Shown: in pieces, positions 63,997 to 64,000 of the stretch
Numbering within the stretch: position 1 is the stretch's first letter
Layout: each line of letters opens with the position of its first letter
Assembly (NCBI GenBank): GCA_963839955.1
Contig: CAWIXB010000001.1
Location: 1,674,001-1,738,000, forward strand
DNA from: CAWIXB01 sp963839955
GTDB lineage: Bacteria; Actinomycetota; Actinomycetes; JACCUZ01
Length of the DNA: 64,000 nucleotides
Reading direction: 5' to 3'
Position numbers and translations under genes: made by a program
Notes under the pieces: generated by a model
Seen by the model: the letters and a program-made list of their open reading frames with translations, nothing else
The model's database searches: none
Told to the model about the DNA's origin: nothing

Positions 63997-64000
63997 TCGC

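Overview
The window is high-GC DNA from an actinobacterium. It has dense, overlapping operons, many GTG and TTG starts, TANNNT-type -10 boxes a few bases before start codons (leaderless genes), and actinobacterial marker genes (bldD, mihF, rarA-alaS-ruvX-mltG-aroE order, nusB-bldD-pyrR order). The pilus genes and overall style suggest a Nocardioides-like member of the Propionibacteriales, but that placement is inference from gene content only.

Layout. (1) Positions 1-9020: a myo-inositol catabolic and uptake operon (iolC partial, a Cgl0159-type aldolase-like gene, iolB, iolD, mmsA/iolA, then binding lipoprotein, permease and ATPase of a sugar-type ABC importer). iolD appears frameshifted near its 3' end. 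(2) 9048-16423: a DUF349 gene and a cyclophilin on the minus strand, then MBL hydrolase-hisS-aspS on the plus strand, ending in a perfect 21-bp palindrome shared with a minus-strand acetyltransferase/MMPL pair (15626-18588). (3) 18678-26359: rarA, a 420-base region without a convincing gene, two small membrane-protein genes, alaS, ruvX, mltG, aroE. (4) 26390-43552: a complete type IV pilus locus. (5) 43597-48955: aroC-aroK-aroB-aroQ-pepQ-efp-nusB. (6) 48959-49447 minus: bldD. (7) 49742-60017: pyrR-pyrB-pyrC-carA-carB-pyrK-pyrD-pyrF, the de novo UMP operon. (8) 60144-63931: mihF-gmk-rpoZ-coaBC-metK, closed by a terminator.

The most interesting part is the pilus locus. Each of its six apparent transcription units begins with the same promoter-like signature, CTCAAG, exactly 15 bases, then a CCGAWR box. 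This resembles the sigma-28 (FliA/WhiG) class. Two units are near-identical tandem copies (837-base period) of a prepilin gene, each led by a c-di-GMP-I (GEMM) riboswitch that starts just after the predicted transcription start. The second copy still carries the last codons of pilC as a fossil of the duplication. A Roadblock protein, a DUF4388 protein and a small GTPase lie ahead of pilB, whose N-terminus resembles the c-di-GMP-binding MshEN domain. bldD, with an intact c-di-GMP-binding signature, lies 5 kb beyond the locus. Together these suggest a pilus controlled by a motility/sporulation-type sigma factor plus c-di-GMP at several levels.

The second highlight is a short repeat family built on an 18-base core, TGATCATGCAGTTGTGCA. 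It occurs as a perfect inverted pair between aspS and the acetyltransferase gene, as an 84-base direct doublet directly before carA, and as the same doublet inside carB, where it is read in frame and adds LHNCMIT twice to the protein.
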